From NCBI GenBank assembly GCA_021904315.1, contig CM038925.1, forward strand, positions 11,410,501 through 11,474,500: DNA of 64,000 bases, read 5' to 3'. How positions within the stretch are numbered: position 1 is the stretch's first letter; each line of letters starts with the position of its first letter. The position numbers and the translations under genes were made by a program. The notes beneath the pieces are model-generated. The model did not search any database. It had not been told where the DNA came from and saw nothing but the letters and a program-made list of their open reading frames with translations. The stretch is from Sphagnum magellanicum (Eukaryota > Streptophyta > Sphagnopsida > Sphagnales > Sphagnaceae). Shown in pieces: positions 15,019 through 26,600 of this stretch.

Positions 15019-15868
15019 GTATCTATAACTTGTTGTGTAACTTGATGTAATTACACAATTACTTAGGTAATTATTTAAAGGGGTAAGTTGAGTGGTAGCA
15101 TTCCATAATTTGGTCATGGTGCATTGACTTTCACATATTAATTTATGCGGAAGTCATGTGCACCATGTGATTATGTTTCCTTGTGATTATTTTATGTGAA
15201 ATCACATGAGGGACCATGTGATTATGTTTTCTTGTGATTATTTTATGTGAAATCACATGAGGGACCATGTGATTATGTTTCCTTGTGATTATTTTATGTG
15301 AAATCACATGGGGGACCATGTGATTTTGTTTCCTTTTGATTATTTTATGTGAAATCACATGGGGAACCATGTGATGGATAAACTTTAGGAAGTTTCTTGA
15401 CTAGTTTCGTTTTGGTTAGTATATAAGTGGGTGTTTGTGACTTTGAGAAACACCTTCACTTGTACAAAGTTATTGTGTGAATGTCAAGTTTGTTAGAATT
15501 GAAGTTTTGGTTTTGAAAGGGGTTGGTGTTTATGTTTAGTTCATGATAGGAGAATGGGGAGATACGTTGTTATGCATAGACAATAAAAGGTTGAGAACAT
15601 ACTTTTGCAATCAAGAACATAGATTTTCATAACTATGTAATAAACATACATAGTTTCGATCCTAAACTCGTTTGTGTTGTATATCTTTTTGATTCCGTAA
15701 CCGGGACACGAAACATAATCACATAGTGCACATGACTTCCACATAAATTAATATGTGAAAATCAATGCACCATGACCAAATTATGGAATCCTACCACTCA
15801 ACTTACCCCTTTAAATAATTACTTAAATAATTGTGTAATTACATCAAGTTATACAACAAGTTACATAT
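15019..15868. mobile_element. Non-autonomous DNA element with about 155-bp inverted ends
   Basis: The left arm (about 15019-15179) and right arm (about 15711-15868) match as inverted repeats, about 90% by eye. Shared blocks include TAATTACACAATTA and AAAGGGGTAAGTTGAGTGGTA. Between them lie the 51-bp minisatellite and roughly 340 bp of unique sequence. No transposase frame is seen. The exact ends and a target-site duplication are not certain; a short TATC may flank both sides. It resembles long-TIR non-autonomous DNA transposons, but the family is not identified. Confidence 0.7.
15163..15376. repeat. 51-bp minisatellite inside the inverted-repeat element
   Basis: Copies start at 15163, 15214, 15265 and 15316, with a partial fifth at 15367. 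Each begins CCATGTGATTATG or near it. Each unit also holds TTTATGTGAAATCACATG, itself partly palindromic. Copies differ by only a few bases. The first unit overlaps the inner edge of the left inverted arm, so the array probably grew from the terminus of the element. Confidence 0.9.
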
Positions 15869-15989
15869 CCCTTGGTAAAATTAGGGAAACATGGGTTAAT
15901 AACCCCTTTTTTATTTGTGTAGAACTTTGCAAAAATGAAAAAAAAAGAATGAAAAAAACACATTCTGCCACAAATTCCCTAATTTTTTA

Positions 15990-18900
15990 GGAAAAGGAAC
16001 GATCATCCAATTTCAGAAATATTTTTAGAAATTTTTTGGCCACATTTCCACTTTTTATTTTGGGGAGGGGGAGAAGCAGCATTTTGCTTACCATCTTTTG
16101 TGCATTTTGGACATGTTATACAAACATGTCATCATTTAATGCTAAATCCCTCTTGGGATCTTGCATGTGACACAACATCAAAATTTTGAAAAACAATATT
16201 GGTTACTCGTCTCCAGATTCTTGTTAAAACCTCCTTTGCATTTGCAAGTGTTTTGCATGGGCACATGCAAAAAGGGCATGCAACTTTCAGTACTAGTTCT
16301 GTAAGGCAACTCTTAAAAATTATAAAAAGCACCAATTTGAACAATCACCTTCGCAAATTTTTTTTCCTTTACACCTAGCCACAAGCGTATGAGGTTATTA
16401 CAAGATTTGAGTCAGTGTTTTTAGGAATTTTTGTTTGTAGTCAAAATTGCAATCATCCATAGGAAGATGTAAAAAAAATTCAATAATCCCTAAGAAGATT
16501 TAGCCAAATCTTCTTATAAATTAGATGTGAAGTACAAATCTTTGAATGTTTTTATGTTTTTGGCTACACATTGAAAATCAAAATATTAATTTAGTAAAAT
16601 TTACCTTTTTTCCCCTAGCTTTTGGCAATTGAAAACCTAAAATTATTTATTTGAGTTTTTAGTCACTCTCTTCCTGACCCCAATCTTTCACGTCTATATG
16701 TTAAGATAGGTGTTTGTTTGGATGTGATCACACCATAAGAAGAGCTCCAATAATATTACACAGAGTTGGTATGCCTAATCAATTTGGCATGCTCAATGTA
16801 ACACCCTTGGGAGGCCAAGAAAATTTAAGACAGTACATTGCCAACCATTTCACGCCAAGCAATTTCGGTAGACATGAGGAAGGAATGCACGAGAAAGTTG
16901 GCATTCAAAGCAACTACAAATTTGCAGTGATGTCAGCAACTACAAATTTGCAGTGATGTCATTCATACGTTGAGAAAATTGGCGTTTAATTCATCTGCAT
17001 GAAAAATGCGATCCCAAACTTCACCACCTCATCGCATAGTAAGGCTAGAGCTAGATTCATGTACAACAATAGCATGTGGCACTCAGTGATTAGGGCGGTG
17101 GTTGTCGCAGTAGCAAGTAACTTGTAATAATGCCACTTTTCTTTCCAGATGCGGCAGGATTGGTTGCAACGACGATGTAGGACAAAAGGTGAAAACTTTG
17201 CAATTATGTTTCAAAGAGAACATGGAGGCTTGATGACAATCATTACCTCAAGCTTTGTATGGACAACTGATAGAAAATGATGAGACACGATTTTGCAAAA
17301 GGTTTTCATGGTTAGGCAAGAGATCCTTGAGAGCATAAAAAATATTGGACTTCGGTTCCTAAGGAGATCACTCATTTTTATTTGAAGAAACACGCAACAT
17401 TAAAGAGTATTTTTTTTGGTATGTTATGAAACAATTAAGTTTTTTGGATATATTATAAAATATATGATATATATATGATATATTAATTATAAACATCATA
17501 TTCATATAAATTATAAATTTATTTTTTTCAATAAGTTGCGTTTTTTTTTCACATTGTTTGAAATAAAATGGAAATGACCTACCCAAGCTTTAGGTACAAA
17601 GGCTTCTGTTTTGTTGTTCATGAAACATTTCTAAACAAAAAAAACTGAAAAAATAATGAAATGCTTATCTATAAAACTTTATTCTCTTTGATATGGCATT
17701 GATTTTTTTATAAAAAGAAAATATTAATATAAATTTATTGCTAAAAAATGCAAAAAACATTTATTTGAATCAAATTTCATTTAAAAAAATTTAAATGATC
17801 TTAGATTTAATTAATGTATGTCAATATCATACATCATAAAAAGTTCATCAAATTTTTTTCACAACCTTAGTTTTGAAATATATGTATGTAGATTTTCAAA
17901 TTTTATGATAGGTATTAAGGTATTATTTTGTCACAAATATATTCCCTATGTCCAAATTTTTCAACGTTTGTTGGATTTTTAAAATTATTGATAAGATTAA
18001 ATCTAAAGTTAATTAAATATATATTTTAAAAATTCAAAATGTGATGTCCATACATTAAAAAGAATTAATTATAGAAAGATTATGTTTATGACTATAATTT
18101 TTGGAGGGTTTAATGTGTTTTCACTTGAATGCAATGTGTAGCAAAAGAAATTATAGCCTTAAACCCTAGAGCTAAAAAAAAAAAACCAAAACCTTGAAAT
18201 TTAAAAAGACACATGTTGGTGCAAGGTTTCCAAAATATTGTAGAATCGATGGTCATCAAGTTTTGGGGTTGAACAAGCCTAGAATGGGGCAGATCTTAGG
18301 GTAAGGTCCTTGTTTGGTTATTTAAATAGAGGTTAGGGTTTGAGTTGGGTTTGCATAACCAGAACCAATGGGTATTACCCAAATATCTGGAGAACTGCTG
18401 AACATTGGTTAAAACACAAGGACAAAAATGATATGACACGTAACCAAATAAAGTGAATCCACCCATGCCAAATCGATTGATTATAATTAAAAATATTTTC
18501 AATTATAATGGTAGGTTCAGTTTGAACCTATTGTCAGGTGGATGTTGTTTTAAAATTGAATATCATTTGTAACTTCTTGTTTTAGGCTATTTTGGTGAAT
18601 AGATGTAAAAAAAATATTTTAGTTGTAATTTAGTTGCACATGACATTTACAAATAGAATACCTAGTTCACAACAAAGTCGCAAAAAATATTTTTTCCTTC
18701 TTATGAATTGTGCATTAATTTTTAAATTCCAAATTATTTCAATAAGGTTTTTATGTACTTGTTTGACATGTGAATAGTTTTGAAGTTTATTTTTTGCAAT
18801 AGTATGTGGTAAATATGTTTTAGCAAATGCTTATTTTTTCATTAAATGATGCCTTCAAGAATGTAATGATATTTATATTAGGTGCCCTAATATATATACA

Positions 18901-19116
18901 TTTAATTGAATACTTTGTGTTGAAATAGCCTTGAACACAAATTTAACATCCATTTTTGGAGATATTTATTATTTATTTTAAAAATTCATTTTGAGGGGGT
19001 TTTCTTGTTTTACTTCCACCCCTTTTCAGGCTATCTTATTGTTTTCATGTTGATGATGGAGGCCAAAAATAAAGAATGCCTTTCCTCTCCAAAAATGGAT
19101 TTAAAGTTAATTTAAC
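15990..19116. other. AT-rich intergenic DNA
   Basis: No gene recognised. A 20-bp direct duplication around CAACTACAAATTTGCAGTGATGTCA occurs at about 16910-16961. Confidence 0.45.
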
Positions 19117-19200
19117 AAGGTCCATAGGAACTCTGAAATTAAGCTCACTTCAACTATAATAGTACTCGGATGGTTGAACTTACATGAGGTTTAATATACT
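19117..19200 (+). pseudogene. 5S rRNA-like relic (possible Cassandra-type or 5S-derived retroposon)
   Basis: The sequence tracks the middle of plant 5S rRNA. AACTCTGAAATTAAGCTCACTT matches the internal A-box region (AACTCCGAAGTTAAGCGTGCTT in 5S), and AGTACTCGGATGGTTGAACT matches the C-box region (AGTACTAGGATGGGTGACCT). Spacing between the blocks is close to that of 5S. The 5' and 3' thirds are poorly kept, so it is not a functional gene. It could be a decayed 5S pseudogene, a 5S-derived SINE, or part of an LTR of a Cassandra-type element. No second terminal repeat was found. Confidence 0.6.
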
Positions 19201-22200
19201 TGAGCCAATTGTGTAGGGGCGCACTGGTTTAAATGATGGTTCATCTTTTAGCTTAGGTCCATATTCCATTTTGTTTTAGGCCCAAAACCTATGGACCATA
19301 CATGGTGTGAATTAATTGTTTTTTCAGCATAAACAACAAATTAATTTGAGTTTCAAGATCAATAAGGGTCAATGTTTAATTTTTCAATATCTTGATTTCA
19401 TGAAAGTGGCAAGTATCTATTGAAAAAATGCATTTTACATTGAAAAGACATTCCCCCAAGTTTTTAAAGATTTTTTTTCACAAAATAACGGTAACTCACC
19501 ACAAAAGATTCATTTAACAAACCTCATTTTATTATTCACAATTTTGGTGGGGAGCAACATGATGTTTTTTTTCACAATTGGTGATGTGGTGGAAGTGGCA
19601 TTTATCCATAAGAAGCTTTAGCTGAATGTGGCTAATGAACAAATATGAAATTAATATTAATCAATTTTTTCATGTTGAATTTTTTGGGAAAATTGTTAGG
19701 AAAACATTCACCGGAAAATATCCTGACTTCCTCTAAGTTAGTAACAATTAGAATATGTAAACATCACCTACAACTTATCTATTATTTCCTAGGAACATAA
19801 ATAATTTCATCAAGATGGTGAACCCACATGGTACACACAGACTCATCTGTGTAAATTGTTTGGCATAGCCCACTAAGGGTCTCACTAATTTGGAATTTGT
19901 TTTTGCCATTTTTTCCTAATCACCAATCATTTGAATATATGCAAGACTATCTATGATTTTTTTTCAATTTTTTGATGTTGCTAAAGTGGCAATCATGCAT
20001 AGGACGAATTAGTCAATTTTGGATACAAAAATATGAAAATAAAAATTGTGAGACTTTACACTATATTTTTGGCCAACTATTAAAACTTAATATAGAGGTT
20101 GGTGAATTTTTTAAAAAAATTATAGTCTTTTTCTCTCTTTATTTTTGCGGAAATTTGGGGATTGGAAAACCCAAAACTACAATAAAGGGCCTTTTGTAAT
20201 ATGTGAAGGTTCCTTCATTTAAAAATGAAACCTTCAATTCTATTTACCTTAAAAGCACCATTCAAGTGTCATGGGTGTTAATATGCTTTATTGTTTAAGC
20301 TAGTTCCAGTTGGGACTTGGGCCTCTCGGTGCTTTAGGTTGATTTGGGTCGAGTCTCTTGTGTTTCCCCTGGGCTTTGTGCTTGGTTCAGGCGTCTAGCT
20401 ATTTTTGTACTTTACCTTCGAGAAAACTACATAGTCTATAGTCAAGCCTTTGTTTTCACTTTGAGATTCATAATAGGGTGGCTTCACCATACATCCAAAG
20501 GCCTGATTTCATAAGTTTGAAGAGGAGGCAAAGCCCCATGGAAATCATCAGGCCTTAGTCGGCCCATTATCATTCTTGAAAGTTGTGACCATTATATAAA
20601 AATGGTCAAGACTTGTCTTTGGAGCTGGGTTTCCACTGACTCAATTTGTTGCTTAAGTCCCAACCCATGAAATTAAAATTTATAGTCGTGAAGGACTCCC
20701 ACTCATGGTTGGGACTTGTAAATCAAGCTTTAATGTGAAGGATTTGGTCTTAATTTGGAGCTTTAAGCTAATCAGATTGCAAGATTGAATCTAGAATTAT
20801 ACATGAACACTAATGTGAAGTGATCCTTAGATAAAACTAGGTTTTCCTCATTGAATGCAAGGAAATTTTCATTGATAATTATGAAAAAATGCCATTAATG
20901 TTTTTTTTAAAAATTTGTGATGTAATTAAAGTGGCCATGATCCATAAGCTAATGTGGCATTGCGAGTACAAACTTACATTAGTACAAAACTCTCTTTTTC
21001 AATCAATCTGATTTCGACTTGATTTCAACAACATTTTGATTATAATTTTTTTAATATTTAAAGAAGTTATTAATGGTTGTCAAGTAAGTTGAACGACCTA
21101 CTCTTTTGGTGGACATTTAAAAATATATCCGAACTATTCTAAAGTTCACAGAATATTTTTTTAGTATCCATTGGGGTTACAATTGAATTCTAGTTGAAAT
21201 GTCAACTAGGAAAACTACATAGTTTATAATCAAGCTTATCAAGGTGGCGTATCAACTAAAAGAGTTTCATGTTCAGCTATATTGGTCAATTACAAAACAT
21301 AATGATAAATCACAAATCACACATAAATGGATGACATTTAGATTGGGACTAATGTTTTCATTGCAAGTGGAGAGCACTATTGTTTTTCTCCTAATATGCA
21401 AACCTTTAAGCTACTAGCAAGCAGATTTACGAAGGCATTTACAACTTACAAGAACAGTTACAAAGGGCATTTACAAAAATGAAGTGCAATGTAAGGTTAG
21501 AATGTATGTTAGAATGTAAATGAGTTCAAGGCATAAATAACCCTGCAACAAAAAATGAAAAAAATAAAATCAGAAGTTAGAAAAAAAAGAGCTAAACAAA
21601 GCCAAAAACATTCAAAATAAAAACAAAACAACAAAAAATTTGAATAAAAAAAAGTTTTAAAATAACTACCTTATTTTCTTAAGATAACTTGCACATGGCA
21701 AAGGTAGGGGGAGATACAACACCTCAACAAACAAATAGCAAGAACACAAAGCAAAGAGCAATAGCAACAACACGAAGTAAAGAACGAACAACAACAACCA
21801 AGATGAGTAGAAAACAACAACAATGTAAAGCAAGGAACAAGTCGTAACAACACAAGGTGAAAAACAAGCAACAACAAGGTGAGGAGCAAACAATAATAAT
21901 GCAAGATGAAAAATGAACATTAACAATACAAGACAAGCAACAAGTAGCATCAAAGTGAATTAAAAAACAAACAACAACAATGCAAGATGAATAGTAAACA
22001 ATACCACCCTAGGCAAGGAATGATGCAAGACAAAAAAACAAGCAGTAGCAATACAAAACGAAAAACAATCAATAGCATCGCAAAACAAAAAGCAAGCATA
22101 AAACCAAAGAACAAAAAATAATATAAGTTAATGAGGCCAAAAAGCCTCTCAGCTTTTATATCGTTAATGGGAACGTTATGCCTCCCTTGGTGGAGGCATT

Positions 22201-23297
22201 GCCCTAAACCTTAAACCTAACCCATTTTCCCTCCCAGACCTTGAGAACTGAATTCAGGTTTTCATGTGAAAACCCATCCAATTCTCTCTTTTTTTCCTAG
22301 TTGGTTCTCACATGGGTGAAAACTTTAAAACTGAATTTTACGTTGATTTTCACCCAAAATGAGAATGGTTGGTTCTCAATGTGAGCAACCGGACTGAGAA
22401 TGGATCTGAGAACCGGGTCACCCAGTGCAAACTGCCCAACACTGGCTCAAAACACCCCCACCCCAGAACTTGGGAGAAAGTTTACAATGCCAAAATCAAA
22501 ACCAGAGGTTCTCTTCAAAAGGAAAAACCACACAACACTAGCAGGGATTTGAGGTCATATCAGCCTTGTATCAATTTTATAATAATCTCAATGCCATGTG
22601 TCTCCGTGCTTCCTACCAGCCAAAAATTAGTCTAAAACGCATTACTAGGACCAGATTGACATGAAAGTTATAAGATGTGCCCAAAACCAATACCGGTCTG
22701 GTAGGAAAAGTAAATAAAAGTCCAATTCTGTGCAATGATTTTTTTTTGGTGGCAAAAGTTTGCCATTTTGCAAAGAGAAAACGTAGCGACCAACATGGTC
22801 AGGGGAACTTTTTGAAAAAAATTCCCAAAAAATCACTGGGACATTTGGAGGAAGAAAGTGGGTTTTTGGTAGATTTGGGCAGTTTTCGAGCTTTGATTCT
22901 TTTGAAAATACCATATTTACCTAATAGGTTCTAGGGGTTTGTCAACATTTAATAGGATTCCTAGATTTTCTATTTCTTTATTTGTCTTGTATCCAGATTT
23001 GGCTAAATCCACTTGTGGCTGATCGCCACTTTTTGTGCAACACTAAGAAATTGAAAAAAAAACACAGCCAGTATGTTTAAAAGTCAATACCAGACCAGCA
23101 CTGCTTTTGACCTGTATTTACCCACTATATACCCGTAGGTTAATAATTATAGGGCAAATGAGAATTTATTTCGTACCTGGAAGGTACCGTACGCTCTTCA
23201 CAGGTTAAAAGCTGGTCATTTACTTTTGCTCTTAACCAAGTGACATGTTTGGAGTTTGAGTTGGTAGTCCAAAGTACGTTAGTTGAGTTCAAACCAG
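19201..23297. other. Intergenic DNA
   Basis: No gene recognised apart from the low-complexity tract listed separately. The words GAAAACTACATAGT, TATAxTCAAGC occur at about 20422 and 21209 and may mark a duplicated end. At 22.73-23.06 kb there is weak similarity to repeat family R1. Confidence 0.4.
21725..22110. repeat. Low-complexity ACAACAA/GATGAAAA tandem-like tract
   Basis: Imperfect units of about 30-36 bp alternate AACAACAACA with GCAAGATGAAAAA or AAGGTGAGGAGCAAA. The long minus-strand frames here (Leu/Cys/Val-rich) are a product of this composition, not genes. Confidence 0.75.
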
Positions 23298-23690
23298 ATG
23301 CCAATGCCCACGTGGCAGGTTCCCAACCCTTCGCTAAGCACTTTAAGTGAAGCGGCTTTATGGAAGAACGTGGGTTTCGCCATTCCGGCGGTAGGGCCGC
23401 TGAGTTGCACACAGGCAGGGGTGCTGGCGATTAGAACCAGGCTGGGTTGCAGACTGGCGGAGCCGCTGGCGATTAGAACGAGGCTGGGTTGCAGGCTGGC
23501 GGGGGTGCTCGCGATTAGAACGAGGCTGGTTTGCGGACGATCGGGGGGCGCGAGCGTTGAGAACGAGGCTGGGCTGCGACTACGACAGGCGACTAGGATG
23601 AGGTTGGGTTGCGACGCAGAAACAAGTCCAAGGTGGGTGGGGGCTGCGATGCGCGGCGGCGAAGGAGCCCAAGGGCAGAAGCAGGCATGA
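23298..23690 (+). promoter_or_regulatory. Upstream ORF ending on the WRC gene start codon
   Basis: An ATG-initiated frame of 130 codons reads through the GC-rich 5' region. It stops at TGA 23688-23690, overlapping the ATG at 23687 as ATGA. If the leader includes it, scanning ribosomes would reach the main start only by reinitiation or leaky scanning. Its peptide is low complexity because it crosses the 42-bp repeat, so it is more likely a regulatory or fortuitous frame than a functional protein. The transcription start is not visible from sequence. Confidence 0.3.
23424..23549. repeat. GC-rich 42-bp minisatellite, 3 copies
   Basis: Three units begin at 23424, 23466 and 23508, each opening with a CTGGCGATTAGAAC-like sequence. 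The spacing is exactly 42 bp, a multiple of three, so the frame crossing it repeats a 14-residue unit. It lies in a GC-rich stretch of about 23.3-24.65 kb, in sharp contrast to the AT-rich surroundings. This stretch is the likely promoter, leader and first exon of the WRC gene. Confidence 0.85.
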
Positions 23691-26600
23691 GGATCAGGAA
23701 GCGTGCGCCTCAAGCAGCTGAGGCGGCCACAGGAACAAAGGAGCTGGGGGCCGTGCAGCAACTGCCATTGACTGCGGAGGGATCGTTGAGTAGTCATGGA
23801 GCTGGGGGTCGGGATGGCGCTCATGATGAGGACGAGAGCTGCAGGAGCCGGAAGGTTGTGCCAGCTCATGTGGAACTAGTCCCTAGAACAAGTTATAAGC
23901 ATGCGGATGGAGAAAACATCGTGGCGGAGAAGGATGAGGAGGCAGCTAGAAGGACGTATAACTCGCAGCTGACCGAGGATAACATCTCTCCGGTGAGTCC
24001 GAAGCTTTTCGGGAGTAGCTGGGGTATCAGGAATGTTATGGTTTGCGTGCTTTGTTTGCTTGCTTATTTGCACTTTTTGTTTTGGTGGAATCGGGAACTT
24101 ATTATTGATGTAAATCGAGTCGAGTAAGAGAGGGAGAGTACCAGGTAGCTGCACGCTCGCTTGTCAGTCGGTTGGAGCGAGATAGGGTTGTGGAAAAGCG
24201 GAGTCGCGAGCTCCAACGGCAAGCTCAAAGGTCAGGTTGCTGTTTGAAGGGATAGTATGGTTTTTGTTACGTAATAGTTCCATACTGTTCTACGCGGCCA
24301 TCTATTTCGCTCTAGTGGACGATGAGCTTAGGTGCGGCCGAGAGGTTGCGAGGACATTGAATCCGGCTGCAATTCGAAAGCTTCGGATAGGAACCAAAGT
24401 TTGTGATCACGTCTTCGCTTCCCGTGGTGGAGCTTTTGAATTCTGATCATGTCTAAGTTGCGAACTAGGCTTCTGGACACGGAGCCTTGGATAAGAAGTT
24501 TGGTTTCACCCGCGTCGGTGGAAGAAACGAAGGATAACGAGGGAGGGGCCCCGCGTGGCGTTGTTGACATGACGAAATGCCGTCGATCGATCCACAAGGC
24601 TTCTTTCCCTGGAGATCACGTGTTAAGCAGTCGACTGCACGAAGCTTAACAGTATCACACCGCTGTCGAGTTTCACGAATGAAACACGAAGACACTAAAA
24701 TCATATGAGCAAAATGACATATTCATGAGCATCGTGCAAATGCACACAATCTTCCGAGGATTTGCTTGCGTCATAAGTGTGTTCAGTCCAGAAGCATATA
24801 AAGTTACACTTTTCTGACGTATTTACTGTCTGACGTGTATTAGCTATGTTTTAGCTATGCTGATCTATAAAGGGTCCCTCCCGTTGCTATGATGGGGGAG
24901 ACTCAAGGTGTCAACTTTGACGGCAGCTTTCTGTATGCCCAAACCGAGATCTACGGTACAGTAAAGTTGTTTTCAAAGGTGTAGGTCAGCTGCTGAGCCA
25001 GCAACTGTAAGCAAATAGGAAGGTACATCCACAAGCGGTTTCAAGTCCATGAGGTTATGAAAAACCCAGCTCCACCAGCTGGAACTGCTACCTTACTATG
25101 CAATGAATGCTGCTCCAGGACAATTGGTGATGTCCAACTCATACATGTCTCGAGGAAGTTCAGACTTGTTCATCAATGCCTGTTGCACAGTAACCTTTTT
25201 TAGTCATTGCATGGTTGAAAAGTTCTAACCAGAGGTTGTTGTCTTTGGCATGCTAATCAGGTTAGTACAGAGTTGTCTTCAACATTAGAGACATGCACCA
25301 GACATTTGGAAAGCAATAGTGGTGGACAAGACCACAGGTAAGATAGCCATCACACTGCAGTTGTAGAGACTCAGGTAGCCATTTTTCCACATGGTGGTCC
25401 AACAGATATTGCTCTAGGTACAGAAAGAAAATCTTTGCATCAGGACAGTGCCATATAGCAGTGGGCATGCAAGCTCCACAAATCATTGCAACAGAACATG
25501 AGGACCTTGAGGCACTGGGCCTGCTATGTCCACAGCTTGGAAATGATTTCCCTGGCTGTTTCTTCCAACTGCAAGCAAATCTTTCAGAGTGCCCCAGAAC
25601 TTTTGGGCCTAATCAGTTCTGCATGGAAGAGGTGTAATTCTGTCACACACAATCACCTCGGAGTTCACTTCTGAGGTCCTATGCAGGCTTAGATAGAGAA
25701 ATCAAACAAGGATTTGAGAATGTCTTCTTCTGGGAAGGGTGCCAGTCTCAGAATGGAACTTACTGCACATAAGATTCCTGGTGAGGTCTCTAGTTTGGGT
25801 TTGCTGCACTTTTGAATCCTTGAGATGACCCTGATTTAATGACTGACAGCAGTAGACAGGTCCCTGCATGATGACCTCCTAGGCAGCGTTCCAATGTCAT
25901 GTCTTGATGGAGTTTATCCTCTTCAGAAATGTCTTGAAGACTTCAAGTTCAAATTCAAATTCAAGTTCAAGTTCAAAAAATGCTGACTAGAAACTGATGT
26001 TGTTCAGGTGCAACAAACACATGATGGGGGTCCCCTTTAGTAGGTCAGACAATACATGCAGCAGTCTTCAAGAAATTTAGCAGTGCTTGAAACCAGGTTC
26101 CTTCTTGATACAGTAGATTGAATCATGTGTCAGCTTGGTACATGTAAGTAATTTTCTTGACAATTTGTTATTGAAGTTGACTCCAAGAAGCCCACATGGG
26201 CTGTATTGGTGTGAAGATTAGTGCCATCCAGGGAGAGTAAAGAGTGTTAGAAATGCTTTGAACATTCAGTCTAGAGTCTAACTTCTGGGAGGAAATCTGG
26301 AACTGAGTTTCCAGCCCTGTGAGATATATGCACTTCTCTCAGAAGTGTCACACAGTTCTTTCACCACTAGACTCTGTGGTCTATGAGTTGTGATCAGTCC
26401 CAGAGCAGGATTCTTTTAGCAGGTAATTGGTTGTTAAACCAAACGTTAGATTCTTAACCTTCCAATGTGAATCCTCAAGGTAAACACACATAATTTAAGT
26501 TGCAGTGATGGATCATGAAAGGTCCATGGAGAGTGATATTGACATGCTAGTTCCCCAACTGCTGGAAGTTTGTAGCACTGAGCTGTGAACAAGATAAGTT

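Noticed and set aside
15143-15370. CRISPR-like array or repeat protein on the minus strand
   Set aside because: The 51-bp units are contiguous with no spacers, and the frame exists only because 51 is divisible by three.
21666-21953. Leu/Cys/Val-rich frames on the minus strand resembling membrane proteins
   Set aside because: They arise from the ACAACAA/GATGAAAA low-complexity tract, and several overlapping frames are open at once.
23279-23869. 196-codon minus-strand frame opposite the WRC 5' region
   Set aside because: Its repetitive Ala/Ser/Leu content is the shadow of the GC-rich 42-bp repeat on the other strand.
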